Source: Azonexus hydrophilus
GTDB lineage: Bacteria > Pseudomonadota > Gammaproteobacteria > Burkholderiales > Rhodocyclaceae
Length of the DNA stretch: 64,000 nt
Assembly (NCBI RefSeq): GCF_001956855.1
Contig: NZ_MTHD01000006.1
Location: 124,001 to 188,000, forward strand
Reading direction: 5' to 3'
Of this stretch, positions 1-11,840 are shown piece by piece (the first letter of the stretch is position 1; every line of letters starts with the position of its first letter). Both the position numbers and the translations under genes were made by a program. Under the pieces are notes generated by a model, which saw only the letters and a program-made list of their open reading frames with translations, was not told where the DNA came from and searched no databases.

Positions 1-173
1 ACCCGTTTTTGCCCGCCCGGCACCTGCCCGGCCCGGCCGATGTCGCCGCCTGCGTCCGCCTCGAACAACCGGCCGGCGGCGGCCATGTCGGTTTCGTCAC
101 CGGCTCATTTCCGGGAAAGCTGGACTGGCTCCCGCAAAGGCTCTTACACTTCTTCCTTTCCGAAACGTCATAA
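1..173 (+). CDS. C-terminal fragment of YheT-like alpha/beta hydrolase
   Basis: The window opens inside a gene that reads in frame to a TAA at 171-173; its start lies outside. The last 57 or so residues contain GGHVGFV, followed by a W-x-x-Q-R-x-L-x-F-F stretch. This matches the C-terminus of the YheT-type alpha/beta-hydrolase family, where the His of the GGHVGF motif is the catalytic-triad histidine. The natural substrate of the family is not settled; esterase activity is usually assumed. The stop lies 9 bases before the next start, so the two genes may be co-transcribed. The identification rests on a short fragment and the motif only. Confidence 0.6.
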   Translation, partial: PFLPARHLPGPADVAACVRLEQPAGGGHVGFVTGSFPGKLDWLPQRLLHFFLSETS

Positions 174-182
174 GCGCCCATC

Positions 183-1574
183 ATGAGCCAACCTCTTCCC
201 GCAGAAATCTTCAAGGCCTACGACATTCGTGGGATCGTCGATAAATCGCTGACCGCCGACGTCGTCCGCCGGGTCGGCCACGCCCTCGGCACGCTGGCAC
301 TCGAGCAAGGCCAGAAGGCCATCGCCGTCGGCCGCGACGGCCGCCTGTCCGGCCCGGAACTGTCCGGCGCGTTGATGGACGGCATCTGCGCCGCCGGTTG
401 CGACGCCATCGACGTCGGCTGCGTGCCGACCCCTGTCACCTATTTCGCCGCCTATGAGCTCGGTTGCAATTCCTGCGTCTCGGTCACCGGCAGCCACAAC
501 CCGCCCGACTACAACGGCCTGAAAATGGTCATCGGCGGCACGACGCTGGCGCTTGATGCGATCCAGGACCTGAAGAAGCGCATCGAAGCCGGCAATCTGC
601 GCCACGCCAAGGCCGACCAACTCGGCCAACGCACTTCCGCCAACGTCCTCGACGCCTACGTCGACAAGATCGTCGGCGATGTAAAACTGGCGCGGCCGAT
701 GAAGATCGTCATGGATTGCGGCAACGGCGTCGCCGGTGCGATTGCCCCTGCACTGTTCAAGCGCCTCGGTTGTGAAATCGTGCCGCTGTATTGCGAAGTC
801 GACGGCAATTTCCCGAACCACCACCCGGACCCGTCGAAGCCGGAAAACCTGGCCGACGTGGTCAAGGCGCTCAAGGAAACCGACGCTGAAATCGGCATCG
901 CCTTCGACGGCGACGGCGACCGCCTCGGCGTCGTCACCAAGGATGGCGAAATCATCTATCCCGACCGCCAGCTGATGCTGTTCGCCGCCGACGTACTGTC
1001 GCGCGTACCGGGTGGCACCATTATCTATGACGTCAAATGCACACGCCTGCTGGCGCCGTGGATCAAACAGCACGGCGGCATACCGCTGATGTGGAATACC
1101 GGCCACGCACTGGTCAAGGCCAAGCTGAAGGAAACCGGCGCCCCGCTGGCCGGCGAGATGTCCGGCCATACCTTCTTCAAGGAGCGCTGGTACGGTTTTG
1201 ACGACGGCCTGTACACCGGCGCCCGCCTGCTCGAAATCCTGAGCCGCTCGGCCGATGCCGGCGCGCCGCTGAAAGCCCTGCCGAATTCGCCGTCGACCCC
1301 GGAACTGAACATCAAGATGGCCGAGGGCGAACCCTTTGCGCTGATCGACAAACTCAAGGCCGAAGGCCGCTTCGACGGCGCCGAACAGATCATTACCATC
1401 GACGGCGTCCGGGTAGAATACAAGGATGGTTTCGGCCTGGCCCGCCCGTCGAACACGACGCCGGTCGTGGTGCTGCGCTTCGAAGCCGATGACGCTGCCG
1501 CCCTGGAACGTATCCAGGCCGGTTTCCGCGCTGCCCTGCGCGCTGTCTGGCCGGGGATACAGCTGCCGTTTTAA
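183..1574 (+). CDS. algC: Phosphomannomutase/phosphoglucomutase (AlgC type)
   Basis: A cytoplasmic alpha-D-phosphohexomutase that interconverts hexose 6- and 1-phosphates, supplying GDP-mannose, UDP-glucose and LPS or exopolysaccharide precursors. The 463-residue length equals that of Pseudomonas AlgC. The phosphoserine loop TGSHNP puts the catalytic Ser at residue 104. The metal loop DGDGD is at 242-246, the sugar-binding GEMSGH at 324-329, and the phosphate-binding SNTTP near the C-terminus. All key residues are intact, so the gene should be active. Whether mannose or glucose phosphates are preferred cannot be read from sequence. It follows the hydrolase fragment by 9 bases and precedes the EAL-HDOD gene by 9 bases, which suggests one transcript. 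Confidence 0.9.
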   Translation: MSQPLPAEIFKAYDIRGIVDKSLTADVVRRVGHALGTLALEQGQKAIAVGRDGRLSGPELSGALMDGICAAGCDAIDVGCVPTPVTYFAAYELGCNSCVSVTGSHNPPDYNGLKMVIGGTTLALDAIQDLKKRIEAGNLRHAKADQLGQRTSANVLDAYVDKIVGDVKLARPMKIVMDCGNGVAGAIAPALFKRLGCEIVPLYCEVDGNFPNHHPDPSKPENLADVVKALKETDAEIGIAFDGDGDRLGVVTKDGEIIYPDRQLMLFAADVLSRVPGGTIIYDVKCTRLLAPWIKQHGGIPLMWNTGHALVKAKLKETGAPLAGEMSGHTFFKERWYGFDDGLYTGARLLEILSRSADAGAPLKALPNSPSTPELNIKMAEGEPFALIDKLKAEGRFDGAEQIITIDGVRVEYKDGFGLARPSNTTPVVVLRFEADDAAALERIQAGFRAALRAVWPGIQLPF

Positions 1575-1583
1575 GGAGAATTC

Positions 1584-2831
1584 GTGAGCGACGCCGCCGA
1601 TCAGCTATTCCTCGGACGACAACCCATCCTCGACCGCGATCAGCGGCTGCATGCTTACGAACTGCTCTTCCGCAACGGCGGCATCAATGCCGCCGATGTC
1701 ACCGACGGCGTCGCGGCCACCGCCACCGTCATCGTCAATGCCTTCGCCGAACTCGGCGTCGAGGCCGCGCTGGGCAATTGCCGCGGCTTCATCAACATCG
1801 ACGAGGAATTCCTGTTCAGCGACATGCTCGAACTGCTGCCGCGCCAGTCGGTGGTGCTGGAAATCCTCGAAACGGTGCCGCCCAGCGAAGCCGTCATCGA
1901 GCGCTGCAAGGCCCTGAAAGCCGCCGGCTTCACGCTGGCGCTCGACGACGTCATCCAGCTCGCCCCGGAATACGCCGAATTGCTGGCCCTGGTGGAAATC
2001 GTCAAGGTGGACATCCAGCCGCTCAGCCGGGTCGAACTGATGCAACTGGTCATGAAGCTGAAGCCGATGGGCAAGCAGTTGCTGGCCGAAAAAGTCGATT
2101 CGCGCGAGCAGATGGAACAATGCCTGAAACTCGGTTTCGCGCTGTTCCAGGGCTATTACTTCGCCAAGCCGACGATCATCGCCGGCCGCAAGCTGGACCA
2201 TTCGCAGCTGTCGCTGATGAAACTGATGGGACTACTGCTTTCCGACGCCGATACCAGCGAGCTGGAACAGGCACTGAAGCCGGAACCCGGTCTTACGGTC
2301 AACCTGCTGCGGATGACCAATTCGGTCGGTGCCGGCAGCAGCGAAACCATCACCTCGCTCGGCCACGCCATCGCCGTCCTCGGGCGTCGCCAGTTGCAGC
2401 GCTGGCTGCAACTGCTGCTCTTTGCCTCGGGCAGCCACAACGGCACGGCCAGTCCCTTGCTGCTGCTCGCCGCCACCCGCGGCCGCCTGATTGAATTGCT
2501 GGCGGGCGAATTGCAGCCCAACGATGCGGGTTTTGCCGACAAGGCCTTCATGGTCGGCATCATGTCGTTGATGCCGGCACTGGTCGGCCTGCCGATCCAG
2601 GAAATCGTCGCACCGCTGGGTCTGGCCGATGACGTCAAGGCCGCACTGTGCAACGACGAAGGACGGCTCGCCCAGTTGCTGGGTCTCGCCGAGTGCAGCG
2701 AAAACGGCGACCTGGCAAGGCTTTCCACCCTGTTTGCCAAACTGCCGTCGATCGGCCCGAAAGCGCTGAACCGGGCGCAGACCGAAGCCTTGATGTGGGC
2801 CAACAGCATTGGCCAGGAAAAGACCGGCTGA
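1584..2831 (+). CDS. EAL-HDOD signalling protein (YuxH type)
   Basis: A 415-residue protein with an N-terminal EAL-type domain (about 1-200) and a C-terminal HDOD domain (about 200-400). The canonical E-A-L signature reads ELLFR at 26-30, so it is a divergent EAL domain and more likely a c-di-GMP or protein-binding module than an active phosphodiesterase. The HDOD part has the LLRMTNS helix and a GRRQLQRWLQLLLFA stretch. HDOD proteins are non-catalytic relatives of HD phosphohydrolases and act in signalling by mechanisms poorly known. The start is GTG at 1584, chosen because AAGGAGA lies 5-11 bases before it. The gene at 37287 is a paralogue whose N-terminal half has diverged much further. 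Confidence 0.85.
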   Translation: MSDAADQLFLGRQPILDRDQRLHAYELLFRNGGINAADVTDGVAATATVIVNAFAELGVEAALGNCRGFINIDEEFLFSDMLELLPRQSVVLEILETVPPSEAVIERCKALKAAGFTLALDDVIQLAPEYAELLALVEIVKVDIQPLSRVELMQLVMKLKPMGKQLLAEKVDSREQMEQCLKLGFALFQGYYFAKPTIIAGRKLDHSQLSLMKLMGLLLSDADTSELEQALKPEPGLTVNLLRMTNSVGAGSSETITSLGHAIAVLGRRQLQRWLQLLLFASGSHNGTASPLLLLAATRGRLIELLAGELQPNDAGFADKAFMVGIMSLMPALVGLPIQEIVAPLGLADDVKAALCNDEGRLAQLLGLAECSENGDLARLSTLFAKLPSIGPKALNRAQTEALMWANSIGQEKTG

Positions 2832-2942
2832 TCCCCGCCGCCGACGCCTGTTACAAATCGGCGACATCGCACTACAGACCGGAGCAGCCGCTTGCGTCAC
2901 AATGGACGCCGATTTCAATGAACCAGGATCGCAATCCAGCCG

Positions 2943-3251
2943 ATGAACAGAGAATCCAACCCATTCCAGGCCCGCATGCAGTTTGCCCGGGCGCCACAAA
3001 GCCTGGCCGGACGCATCGTCACGTTCATCCTGAGCGCCGTCTTTCTGGTGCTCGCCTTCATGTTTTCACTGGTTGCCCTGGCTGTCGTCGCCGTCGCTGC
3101 GGTGATCTTTGCCGGCTGGTTCTGGTGGAAGACGCGCGCCCTGCGCAAGGCGATGCGCGAAGGCGCACCGATTGAACCGACGGCGCAGGGAGATCAGGTC
3201 ATCGAAGGCGAATTCGTCCGCGAAACACCGGACAACCGCCTGCTGCGCTGA
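2943..3251 (+). CDS. Small inner-membrane protein of unknown function
   Basis: Not recognised beyond being a small membrane protein. The 102 residues have a short polar N-terminus, one long hydrophobic segment at about 24-61 (enough for a hairpin of two membrane helices), then a positively charged K-T-R-x-L-R-K stretch and an acidic soluble tail with V-I-E-G-E-F. The positive charge after the membrane segment predicts a cytoplasmic tail. A possible upstream ATG lies out of frame. It is convergent with the small secreted protein that follows alaS, 3 bases between stops. No function can be assigned. Confidence 0.65.
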   Translation: MNRESNPFQARMQFARAPQSLAGRIVTFILSAVFLVLAFMFSLVALAVVAVAAVIFAGWFWWKTRALRKAMREGAPIEPTAQGDQVIEGEFVRETPDNRLLR

Positions 3252-3254
3252 CGC

Positions 3255-3556
3255 TTAACGCAGCTTCGGATTCAGCGAGCCGCGGTTGTAATCCTTGTCG
3301 CCCGGCATGATGACGCGACCGAAGCCGCCAACCTGTATCCCCTGCGAATCGACCGGCCGCGTCTTGTTTTCCGGATACTCCGCCGCCAGTTTCTGTGCCT
3401 CCGCGGCTTTCGCCGCATCGGCAAACTCCCAGCGCCCGTTCGGGAAAAGACGCACTTTCTGACCGTCGACCGTCGTCGCCTCGACCGGCGTCCGGTCGAG
3501 TTCGGCCGCCAGCACGGGCATGCTGACGAGCAGCCCGATCAACGCCAGCGCCGCCC

Positions 3557-3560
<4 letters not shown>
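3255..3560 (-). CDS. Small secreted protein of unknown function, coupled to alaS
   Basis: A 101-residue protein with a clear Sec signal peptide (hydrophobic core about 2-15, cleavage likely after VLA at 16-18). The mature region contains a [16 protein letters not shown] stretch, a lysine- and alanine-rich helix and a glycine-rich end. I do not recognise the family. Its start overlaps the last four bases of alaS, so it is probably translated from the alaS transcript by coupling. It should be periplasmic. No metal or catalytic motif is visible. Confidence 0.6.
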
Positions 3561-6172
<2,612 letters not shown>

Positions 6173-6251
6173 GTGAGTCCGGCCTTCAAGGCGTTGAATA
6201 CGAAACCGGTGATTTTAAATGAAAGCGTGCTGCTTCAGCGAAACAGCAAAG

Positions 6252-6273
6252 AAAAACCCGCCGGATGGCGGGT
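6252..6273 (-). terminator. Intrinsic terminator after the EF-hand-like secreted protein
   Basis: On the minus strand a 7-bp perfect stem (ACCCGCC/GGCGGGT) with a 4-base loop is followed directly by TTTTTCTTT. It lies 25 bases downstream of the 6298-6657 gene and insulates it from alaS. Confidence 0.85.
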
Positions 6274-6297
6274 CATGTCCCTCGGCAAGCGCACTGA

Positions 6298-6657
6298 TCA
6301 GAGTACACGCCGCCGATCGACACGGCCATCATGGTTGTAATCATGCTGGCGGTCATGCTTCTGCCGGGCAATATGCCGCTGCTGCACGTCCTGCGCCTGG
6401 TGCAGCCGGGCGCGCTCCTTCCGCGTCACGACACCGTCCGCCTTGGCACGATTCTCGATGTTGTCCACATGCTGCTGCCCGCGCGCCAGGCGGTTTGCTT
6501 CGCGCTGCGTCAGGCTGCCTGAAGCAGCGCCCTGGTCGATACGGTATTCCTGCCAGGCCTGGCGTTGATCGACGTGCGGCGTCGCCGGCTGGGCCAGCAC
6601 GATGCCATGCAGGGCAAGCGACAGGCTCAGGACAACAAGATTCTTGACGGCTTTCAT
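6298..6657 (-). CDS. Small secreted protein with EF-hand-like C-terminus
   Basis: A 119-residue protein with a Sec signal peptide (about 1-22, ending in VLAQ). The mature part is polar, rich in Arg, Gln and His, with predicted helices. Near the C-terminus D-Y-N-H-D-G-R-V-D resembles the calcium-binding loop of an EF hand (D-x-N-x-D-G-x-V-D). Only one such loop is visible and it lies at the very end, so the second helix of a true EF hand would be only a few residues long. A good ribosome-binding site (AGGAGAAA) precedes the start. Its own terminator follows. Function is unknown; a role in periplasmic metal or calcium binding is a guess. Confidence 0.65.
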   Translation of the reverse strand: MKAVKNLVVLSLSLALHGIVLAQPATPHVDQRQAWQEYRIDQGAASGSLTQREANRLARGQQHVDNIENRAKADGVVTRKERARLHQAQDVQQRHIARQKHDRQHDYNHDGRVDRRRVL

Positions 6658-6710
6658 GATTTTCTCCTGGAAATGGAAACGAACTGCACGCCTGCCATTA
6701 CAGGGGAAAA

Positions 6711-7454
6711 TCAGCCCGCAGGATGCAAGCGTTTGTAAGCAGCTGTTTCGGGAGAAAAAAGATCAAGGCGGTCGGTAAACAAGGCGGTCACGCCGCGGGA
6801 AAACAGCTTTTTTGCCTGCACCGGCCGGTTGACCGTAAAACACAACACCGGGATAGCCTGCGCCCTTGCGGTTTCGAGCACATCATCGGACAGCCGGTCG
6901 GCAGCACAATGCAGGGTCGACGCATCGAGTTGGCGAAAAATGGCAAGCCAGTCGGCTGGTACCGTTTCGAACAGCACACCGCGCGGCAGATGAGGCGCCC
7001 GTTCGCGGGCGACACCCAGCGCTTCCAGCGAAAAAGAAGAAAGCAATGGCAAAGGGCCAGCCGCAGGCCAGATGGCGGCGGCCTGGGCGGCAACTGCGGC
7101 GGCCGTTTCCCGGTCATAGCCGCGCGCCGGCTTGATCTCGACATTCGCCAGCACGCCGAGCTGGCGACACAGACGGGCCGCCTCGACAAATGGCGGAACG
7201 GCTTCGCCATTGCCGGCATCAAGCCGTTGCATGTCCAGGTCGGACATGGCCGACACCAGACCGTGACCGTCGGTCGTCCGCTCCAGCGTCTCGTCGTGAA
7301 TCAGGAAAGGCGAACCGTCGCCGTTCAGCATCACGTCGAATTCGACGGCCCGGAAACCCATGGCGGCAGCCAGCCGGATACCGGCCAGCGTGTTTTCGGG
7401 AGCCAGCGAACCGCCACCACGATGGGCAATCCAGCGTGGCAGCGTCAGCGACAT
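6711..7454 (-). CDS. ugpQ: Glycerophosphodiester phosphodiesterase
   Basis: Hydrolyses glycerophosphodiesters (deacylated phospholipid head groups) to sn-glycerol 3-phosphate and an alcohol. The 247 residues match the length of E. coli UgpQ. The GDPD TIM-barrel motifs are visible: AHRG at about 10-13 with the catalytic His, PEN at 20-22, EFDV about 28 residues on, and HDETLERTT. There is no signal peptide, so it acts in the cytoplasm on imported substrate. Its ATG overlaps the TGA of the upstream ugpB-like gene by one base, so the two are translationally coupled. Confidence 0.92.
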   Translation of the reverse strand: MSLTLPRWIAHRGGGSLAPENTLAGIRLAAAMGFRAVEFDVMLNGDGSPFLIHDETLERTTDGHGLVSAMSDLDMQRLDAGNGEAVPPFVEAARLCRQLGVLANVEIKPARGYDRETAAAVAAQAAAIWPAAGPLPLLSSFSLEALGVARERAPHLPRGVLFETVPADWLAIFRQLDASTLHCAADRLSDDVLETARAQAIPVLCFTVNRPVQAKKLFSRGVTALFTDRLDLFSPETAAYKRLHPAG

Positions 7455-8749
7455 CAGAAGGGCTGGGTCTTTCTCAACGCCGGCCGGGCCCCGAGCACCG
7501 AATTGCCACGGGTGACCGCGGTATCGAGGGCCGCCTTGGCCGGTTTCTGGTCAGCCCAGACGGCAGCCAGTTCCTCGTCGGCGATCATGCGTGCGCCATC
7601 GACATTGCTGACACGCAGCGCCGGCGCATCGGGCTTGCCCTGCAGCGAGAGGTAAGCCGCGTCGAGCGCCTGCTTGCCATCCTGCAACAGACGGCTGAGC
7701 GAGGCCAGACGGGCTGCTTCGGTCATCGGCAGACCACCGTGGCTGCGCACCAGCTCGATCTGGATTTCCGGCGACAGCAGGAAGGAGACAAAACGGGCCG
7801 CCTGCTTGTATTCGGCTGCCGCCTTGCCGGCACCGACCCAGATCGACGGGCCATCGGCCAGCGTCGGACGACGACCGCCATAAACATCGTCGTGAAACGG
7901 TATCGGCGCAACTCCGAGTTCGACACCACGGGCATCCTGGAAGTCCGCGTACTCACGCGAATCAGTCGTGATCATCGCGCACTGGCCGTCGCGGAAACGC
8001 TGGCTGGCCTCGTTGCCGTTACCATACTGCCGGTAATAGCGGGCCTTGCTCCAGGTCGCCATCATCGCCACATGCTTGACCTGCGGCAGGGCGTTGAACT
8101 TCAAGCCGCCCTTGGCGTCCGTGGCCGGCACGCCGGATACCGCGCTGACGTTGTCGATATGCACCCAGACCGGCCACGAGGAGGTATAGGGACAATCAAA
8201 ACCCGCCGTCTGCAGCTTGTCGAGGTAACCCTGCATCTCGAACCAGGTTTTCGGCGGCACATCCGGATTCAGGCCTGCCTTGCGGAACGCATTCTTGTTG
8301 AAGAACAGCACCGGCGTCGAATACAGCACCGGCAGCGCCACCACCCGGCCACGGGCATCGGTCACACCGGGCTTGAGCACTTCGGACAGGCTGAGCGACA
8401 GCGGCACGCCCGCCTTGCTCATCATCGAGTACAAGGGCACGAAATCCTTCGGCTGGCTGAGCACATCGCTCATTTCGTAGCGACTGAGCAGATTCAGTGT
8501 CCCCGGCTTGTCACCCTTTTCCAGACGCACCAGCTTGATGACATTGCCGGTTTCCTTCCGGTAACGCTCGACCACGGCAGCCAGCCGCGCCTCATTTGCA
8601 GCATCCAGGTTGTGCGCCAGCGTCGGCTCGACGGGAGCTGCAGCCTTGGCTGGCGGCTTTGCCGGCGCCTTGGCGGCCTGGACAGAGAAGGGAAAAACGG
8701 TACAAAGAGCAATCAGCAACGGACGAACGACTTGCAACATCTGGGGCAC
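7454..8749 (-). CDS. ugpB: UgpB-like ABC transporter substrate-binding protein
   Basis: A 431-residue periplasmic binding protein of the extracellular solute-binding family 1 with a signal peptide (about 1-25, ending VQA) and an Ala/Pro/Lys-rich linker. The body keeps typical family positions such as Y-S-T-P-V-L-F-F-N-K and the P-x-x-W-F-E-M helix. UgpB binds sn-glycerol 3-phosphate and glycerophosphodiesters, and coupling to ugpQ supports that ligand. No UgpA, UgpE or UgpC homologue is next to it: the operon here is only ugpB-ugpQ. The transporter must be encoded elsewhere or the protein has another role. The upstream neighbour is divergent, with 83 bases for both promoters. Confidence 0.82.
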   Translation of the reverse strand: MPQMLQVVRPLLIALCTVFPFSVQAAKAPAKPPAKAAAPVEPTLAHNLDAANEARLAAVVERYRKETGNVIKLVRLEKGDKPGTLNLLSRYEMSDVLSQPKDFVPLYSMMSKAGVPLSLSLSEVLKPGVTDARGRVVALPVLYSTPVLFFNKNAFRKAGLNPDVPPKTWFEMQGYLDKLQTAGFDCPYTSSWPVWVHIDNVSAVSGVPATDAKGGLKFNALPQVKHVAMMATWSKARYYRQYGNGNEASQRFRDGQCAMITTDSREYADFQDARGVELGVAPIPFHDDVYGGRRPTLADGPSIWVGAGKAAAEYKQAARFVSFLLSPEIQIELVRSHGGLPMTEAARLASLSRLLQDGKQALDAAYLSLQGKPDAPALRVSNVDGARMIADEELAAVWADQKPAKAALDTAVTRGNSVLGARPALRKTQPF

Positions 8750-8832
8750 CTGAAGGAAAGCAAGCGACCATTATAGCGCCCTGCCCCTTTCCAGATTTCG
8801 ACACAATGATTGCAATATGCGAGAATCGCCGC

Positions 8833-9267
8833 ATGATCAAGCATGCTTCAATTCTCGCCCTTGCCGTGCTGGCGCTATCCGGCTGCGACCAGGTCGCCGG
8901 CAAGCTCGGCCTCGAAAATCCGGCCGCCAAGGAAGCCAGAACCGATGCCGAAGGCAAGGCTGTCGGCAGCGCCTGCCGCCATTCCGGCCGGGCCATCGAG
9001 GACTGCTACGCGATCTACAGCTGGCTGCCCAAGGCAAGCGTCTATACCGGCTGGCGCGAGATGGATGAATACATGCGGGAAAACAAGCTGGAAACCATCG
9101 AACCGCAATTGCCGCCGCCCGAACCTCCCGGCGCCAAGAAGAAGCGCGCCGTGACCACCCCTCCGGAAGGGCTCGCCGACCCGGCGCCGACGGCAGTACC
9201 GGCAGCATCTGAAACAGCAGATGACAAGGCAGCCAAGGACGTCAAGGCTGAAAACGGCAAGAACTGA
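8833..9267 (+). CDS. Lipoprotein of unknown function
   Basis: A 144-residue predicted lipoprotein. The start at 8833 is chosen because it gives a compact signal peptide ending in the lipobox LSGC with the lipidated Cys at residue 18; an upstream in-frame start would only prepend non-signal residues. After the Cys comes a helix-prone region with two further Cys (SAC and EDC, about 49 and 58) that could form a disulfide, an aromatic W-L-P/W-R-E-M-D-E-Y block and a Pro/Ala/Lys-rich low-complexity tail. I do not recognise the family. It lies 32 bases before the sensor kinase and may share its transcript. Confidence 0.7.
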   Translation: MIKHASILALAVLALSGCDQVAGKLGLENPAAKEARTDAEGKAVGSACRHSGRAIEDCYAIYSWLPKASVYTGWREMDEYMRENKLETIEPQLPPPEPPGAKKKRAVTTPPEGLADPAPTAVPAASETADDKAAKDVKAENGKN

Positions 9268-9299
9268 TCCCTGCGGATCAAACCCGTGAGAAGAATGCG

Positions 9300-11840
9300 A
9301 TGAACAGGCTGCCGGATTTTCTGCACGGAATACGCGGCAAGCTGATCGCCATCTTCGTCCTGATCAAGGTCGTGCCGCTGTTGCTGCTGGCGTGGTTCGC
9401 CTGGCACACCGCCCAGCTGCTTGGCGAGGATGTCTCCGTCAAGGCCGGCAACATGGCCGACACTTCGTTGCAGACCATCCAGGAAATCGGCAAGACAGTT
9501 ACCGACGATTCGATCCGCGCCCTCGACGAGCGGTCACGCGAAGCCATCGAGATGCTGACCACCGATGCCGCGCGCAATATCGCCGATTTTCTCTACGCCC
9601 GCGATGCGGACATACTCCAGGCGGCAGCCACCGAACCTTCCGAAGCCGCTTTCCGGCGCTTCCTCGAACAGCGCAAACGCACGCTGTATCAACACGGCCC
9701 CTGGCAACTGGCGCCCGACGGCAAATCCTGGGAACCGGTCTCGCCGCCATCGCGGGAAGCCAGGGTGACGCGCCCTGTCCTGCCCGACAACGCCCGGGAC
9801 TTCAACGTCCGCCCCCCCGAATATTTCGGCGAGCCCGAGCAGCGTCCGCTGTTCGTCGAAATGACCTACATCGATCTGGCCGGTAACGAGAAGATCAAGG
9901 TCACAACCGGCAACCTGACCGAAAAATCGCTGAAAAACGTTGTTGACCGCAAAAATACGTTCGTCCGTGCCGAAACCTACTTCCCCGAGTTGCAAAAACT
10001 CAAGGCCGGCGAAATCCACGTTTCCGAGGTGATCGGCGCCTACGTGCCGACCGACCTGATCGGCCCCTACCTGCCCGAGCGGCTGGAAAAGATCGGCACC
10101 CCCTTCGCCCCTGAAAAATCCGCCTACGCCGGCACCGAAAACCCCGTTGGCAAGCGTTTTCGCGGCATCGTCCGCTGGGCCACGCCGGTACTCCGCGACG
10201 GCCGGGTCAGCGGCTACGTGACACTGGCGCTCGACCACGACCACATCCGTCAGTTCACCGACCGTCTGATGCCCACGGCCGAGCGCTACACGCCGATCAT
10301 CGACGCCATCAAGGGCAATTACGCCTTCATCTGGGATCACAAGAGCCGCTCGATCGCCCATCCCCGCGACTACATGATCGTCGGCTACGATCCGGAAACC
10401 GGCCATCCGGCAACGCCCTGGCTGGACAGCGAGCTGTACGCCGAATGGCAGGCCAGCGGCCAGCCTTCACATGAATTCCTGGCCACCATCCCGCCCTTTC
10501 GCGACCAGCGCCTGACGCGCAAACCCGCCGGCGAACAGGTCAAGGCGCGCACACTCGGGCTCGATTGCCGCTACCTGAACTTCTCGCCGCAATGCGACGG
10601 CTGGAACGCCCTGACCGAGCACGGCGGCTCCGGTTCCTTCGTCATCTTCTTCTCCGGCCTGTGGAAGCTCACCACCGCCGCTGCCATTCCCTACTACACC
10701 GGTCAGTACGGGAAATCACCGCAAGGCTTCGGCTTCGTCACGATCGGCGCCAACGTCGATGATTTCCACAAGGCCGCGAGCGAAACCGCAGTCAAGATCA
10801 ACACGCTGATCGGCGAGAAGGACAAACAGTTCAAGGCCCAGCGCAGCGATCTGCTGGACGGCATCGAGCAGAGCCTGCGGACCACCGCCATCGGCCTGTG
10901 GGGATCGACGCTGCTGATGGTCGTTCTGGTCATTTTCATCGCGATCTGGATGGCCAATCTGCTGACCGGCCGCATCACGTCGATGATTGCAGGGATTCGC
11001 GCCTTCCGCGACGGCGATCTCGGGCACCGGCTGGATGCCAGCGCCACCGACGAAATGGGAGAAATGGCGCGCTCCTTCAATGGCATGGCGGACTCCGTCG
11101 AGGAATCATTCAAACGCCTGGAGGAAGCCCGCCAGAAGGCGGAAGAGGCCAGCCGGGCAAAATCTGCCTTCCTGGCGACCGTGTCGCATGAACTGCGCAC
11201 GCCGCTGAACGGCATCCTGGGTTTTGCCGACCTGCTGCGCACCGACCTGAACAACCCCGACCATCTCGAATACGCCAGAATCATCCACCAGAGTGGCGAA
11301 CACCTGCTCAGTCTGGTCAGCGAGATTCTCGATCTGGCCAAAATCGAAGCTGGCGAAATGCAGTTCCAGCGCGGCGACATTCCGCTGCACAGCTTTCTGG
11401 AAAGCTGCCTGTCCACCTACGGCAGCAGCGCCAGCGCCAAAGGCCTGAACCTGTCGCTGCAGCTGGCTGGCGACCTGCCGGAATACCTGCAGGGCGACCC
11501 GACCCGCCTGCGCCAGATCATCAACAACCTGCTCAACAACGCCATCAAATTTACCGACGAGGGGGCAGTGATCCTGGCCGCCCGCGTCGATCACGACCAC
11601 ATCGCCATTTCCGTTTCGGACACGGGACCGGGCATTGCCGCCGAACATCACGCCGTGATCTTCGAAAAATTCAAGCAACTGGAAAACTTCCTGACGCGTG
11701 AACACGGCGGCACCGGACTTGGCCTGGCGCTGGTCAGACAACTCGCCGAACACATGGGCGGTTACGTCACCGTCGAATCCGAGCCCGGTGCCGGCGCCTG
11801 TTTCACCGTATTCCTGCCGAAAAAAGAAATCAATGACTGA
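9300..11840 (+). CDS. Membrane sensor histidine kinase with large periplasmic domain
   Basis: An 846-residue two-component sensor. TM1 is at about 14-34, followed by a periplasmic sensor region of nearly 500 residues with Cache-like features and a late Cys pair. TM2 is at about 528-552, then a HAMP segment, a coiled coil and a HisKA domain with the phospho-acceptor His at about 630 in SHELRTPLNG. The HATPase has N-box NNLLNNAIKF, G1 DTGPG and G2 GGTGLGLAL. All catalytic motifs are intact and there is no attached receiver; instead a single-domain response regulator overlaps the gene's 3' end. The ligand is unknown. Confidence 0.88.
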   Translation: MNRLPDFLHGIRGKLIAIFVLIKVVPLLLLAWFAWHTAQLLGEDVSVKAGNMADTSLQTIQEIGKTVTDDSIRALDERSREAIEMLTTDAARNIADFLYARDADILQAAATEPSEAAFRRFLEQRKRTLYQHGPWQLAPDGKSWEPVSPPSREARVTRPVLPDNARDFNVRPPEYFGEPEQRPLFVEMTYIDLAGNEKIKVTTGNLTEKSLKNVVDRKNTFVRAETYFPELQKLKAGEIHVSEVIGAYVPTDLIGPYLPERLEKIGTPFAPEKSAYAGTENPVGKRFRGIVRWATPVLRDGRVSGYVTLALDHDHIRQFTDRLMPTAERYTPIIDAIKGNYAFIWDHKSRSIAHPRDYMIVGYDPETGHPATPWLDSELYAEWQASGQPSHEFLATIPPFRDQRLTRKPAGEQVKARTLGLDCRYLNFSPQCDGWNALTEHGGSGSFVIFFSGLWKLTTAAAIPYYTGQYGKSPQGFGFVTIGANVDDFHKAASETAVKINTLIGEKDKQFKAQRSDLLDGIEQSLRTTAIGLWGSTLLMVVLVIFIAIWMANLLTGRITSMIAGIRAFRDGDLGHRLDASATDEMGEMARSFNGMADSVEESFKRLEEARQKAEEASRAKSAFLATVSHELRTPLNGILGFADLLRTDLNNPDHLEYARIIHQSGEHLLSLVSEILDLAKIEAGEMQFQRGDIPLHSFLESCLSTYGSSASAKGLNLSLQLAGDLPEYLQGDPTRLRQIINNLLNNAIKFTDEGAVILAARVDHDHIAISVSDTGPGIAAEHHAVIFEKFKQLENFLTREHGGTGLGLALVRQLAEHMGGYVTVESEPGAGACFTVFLPKKEIND

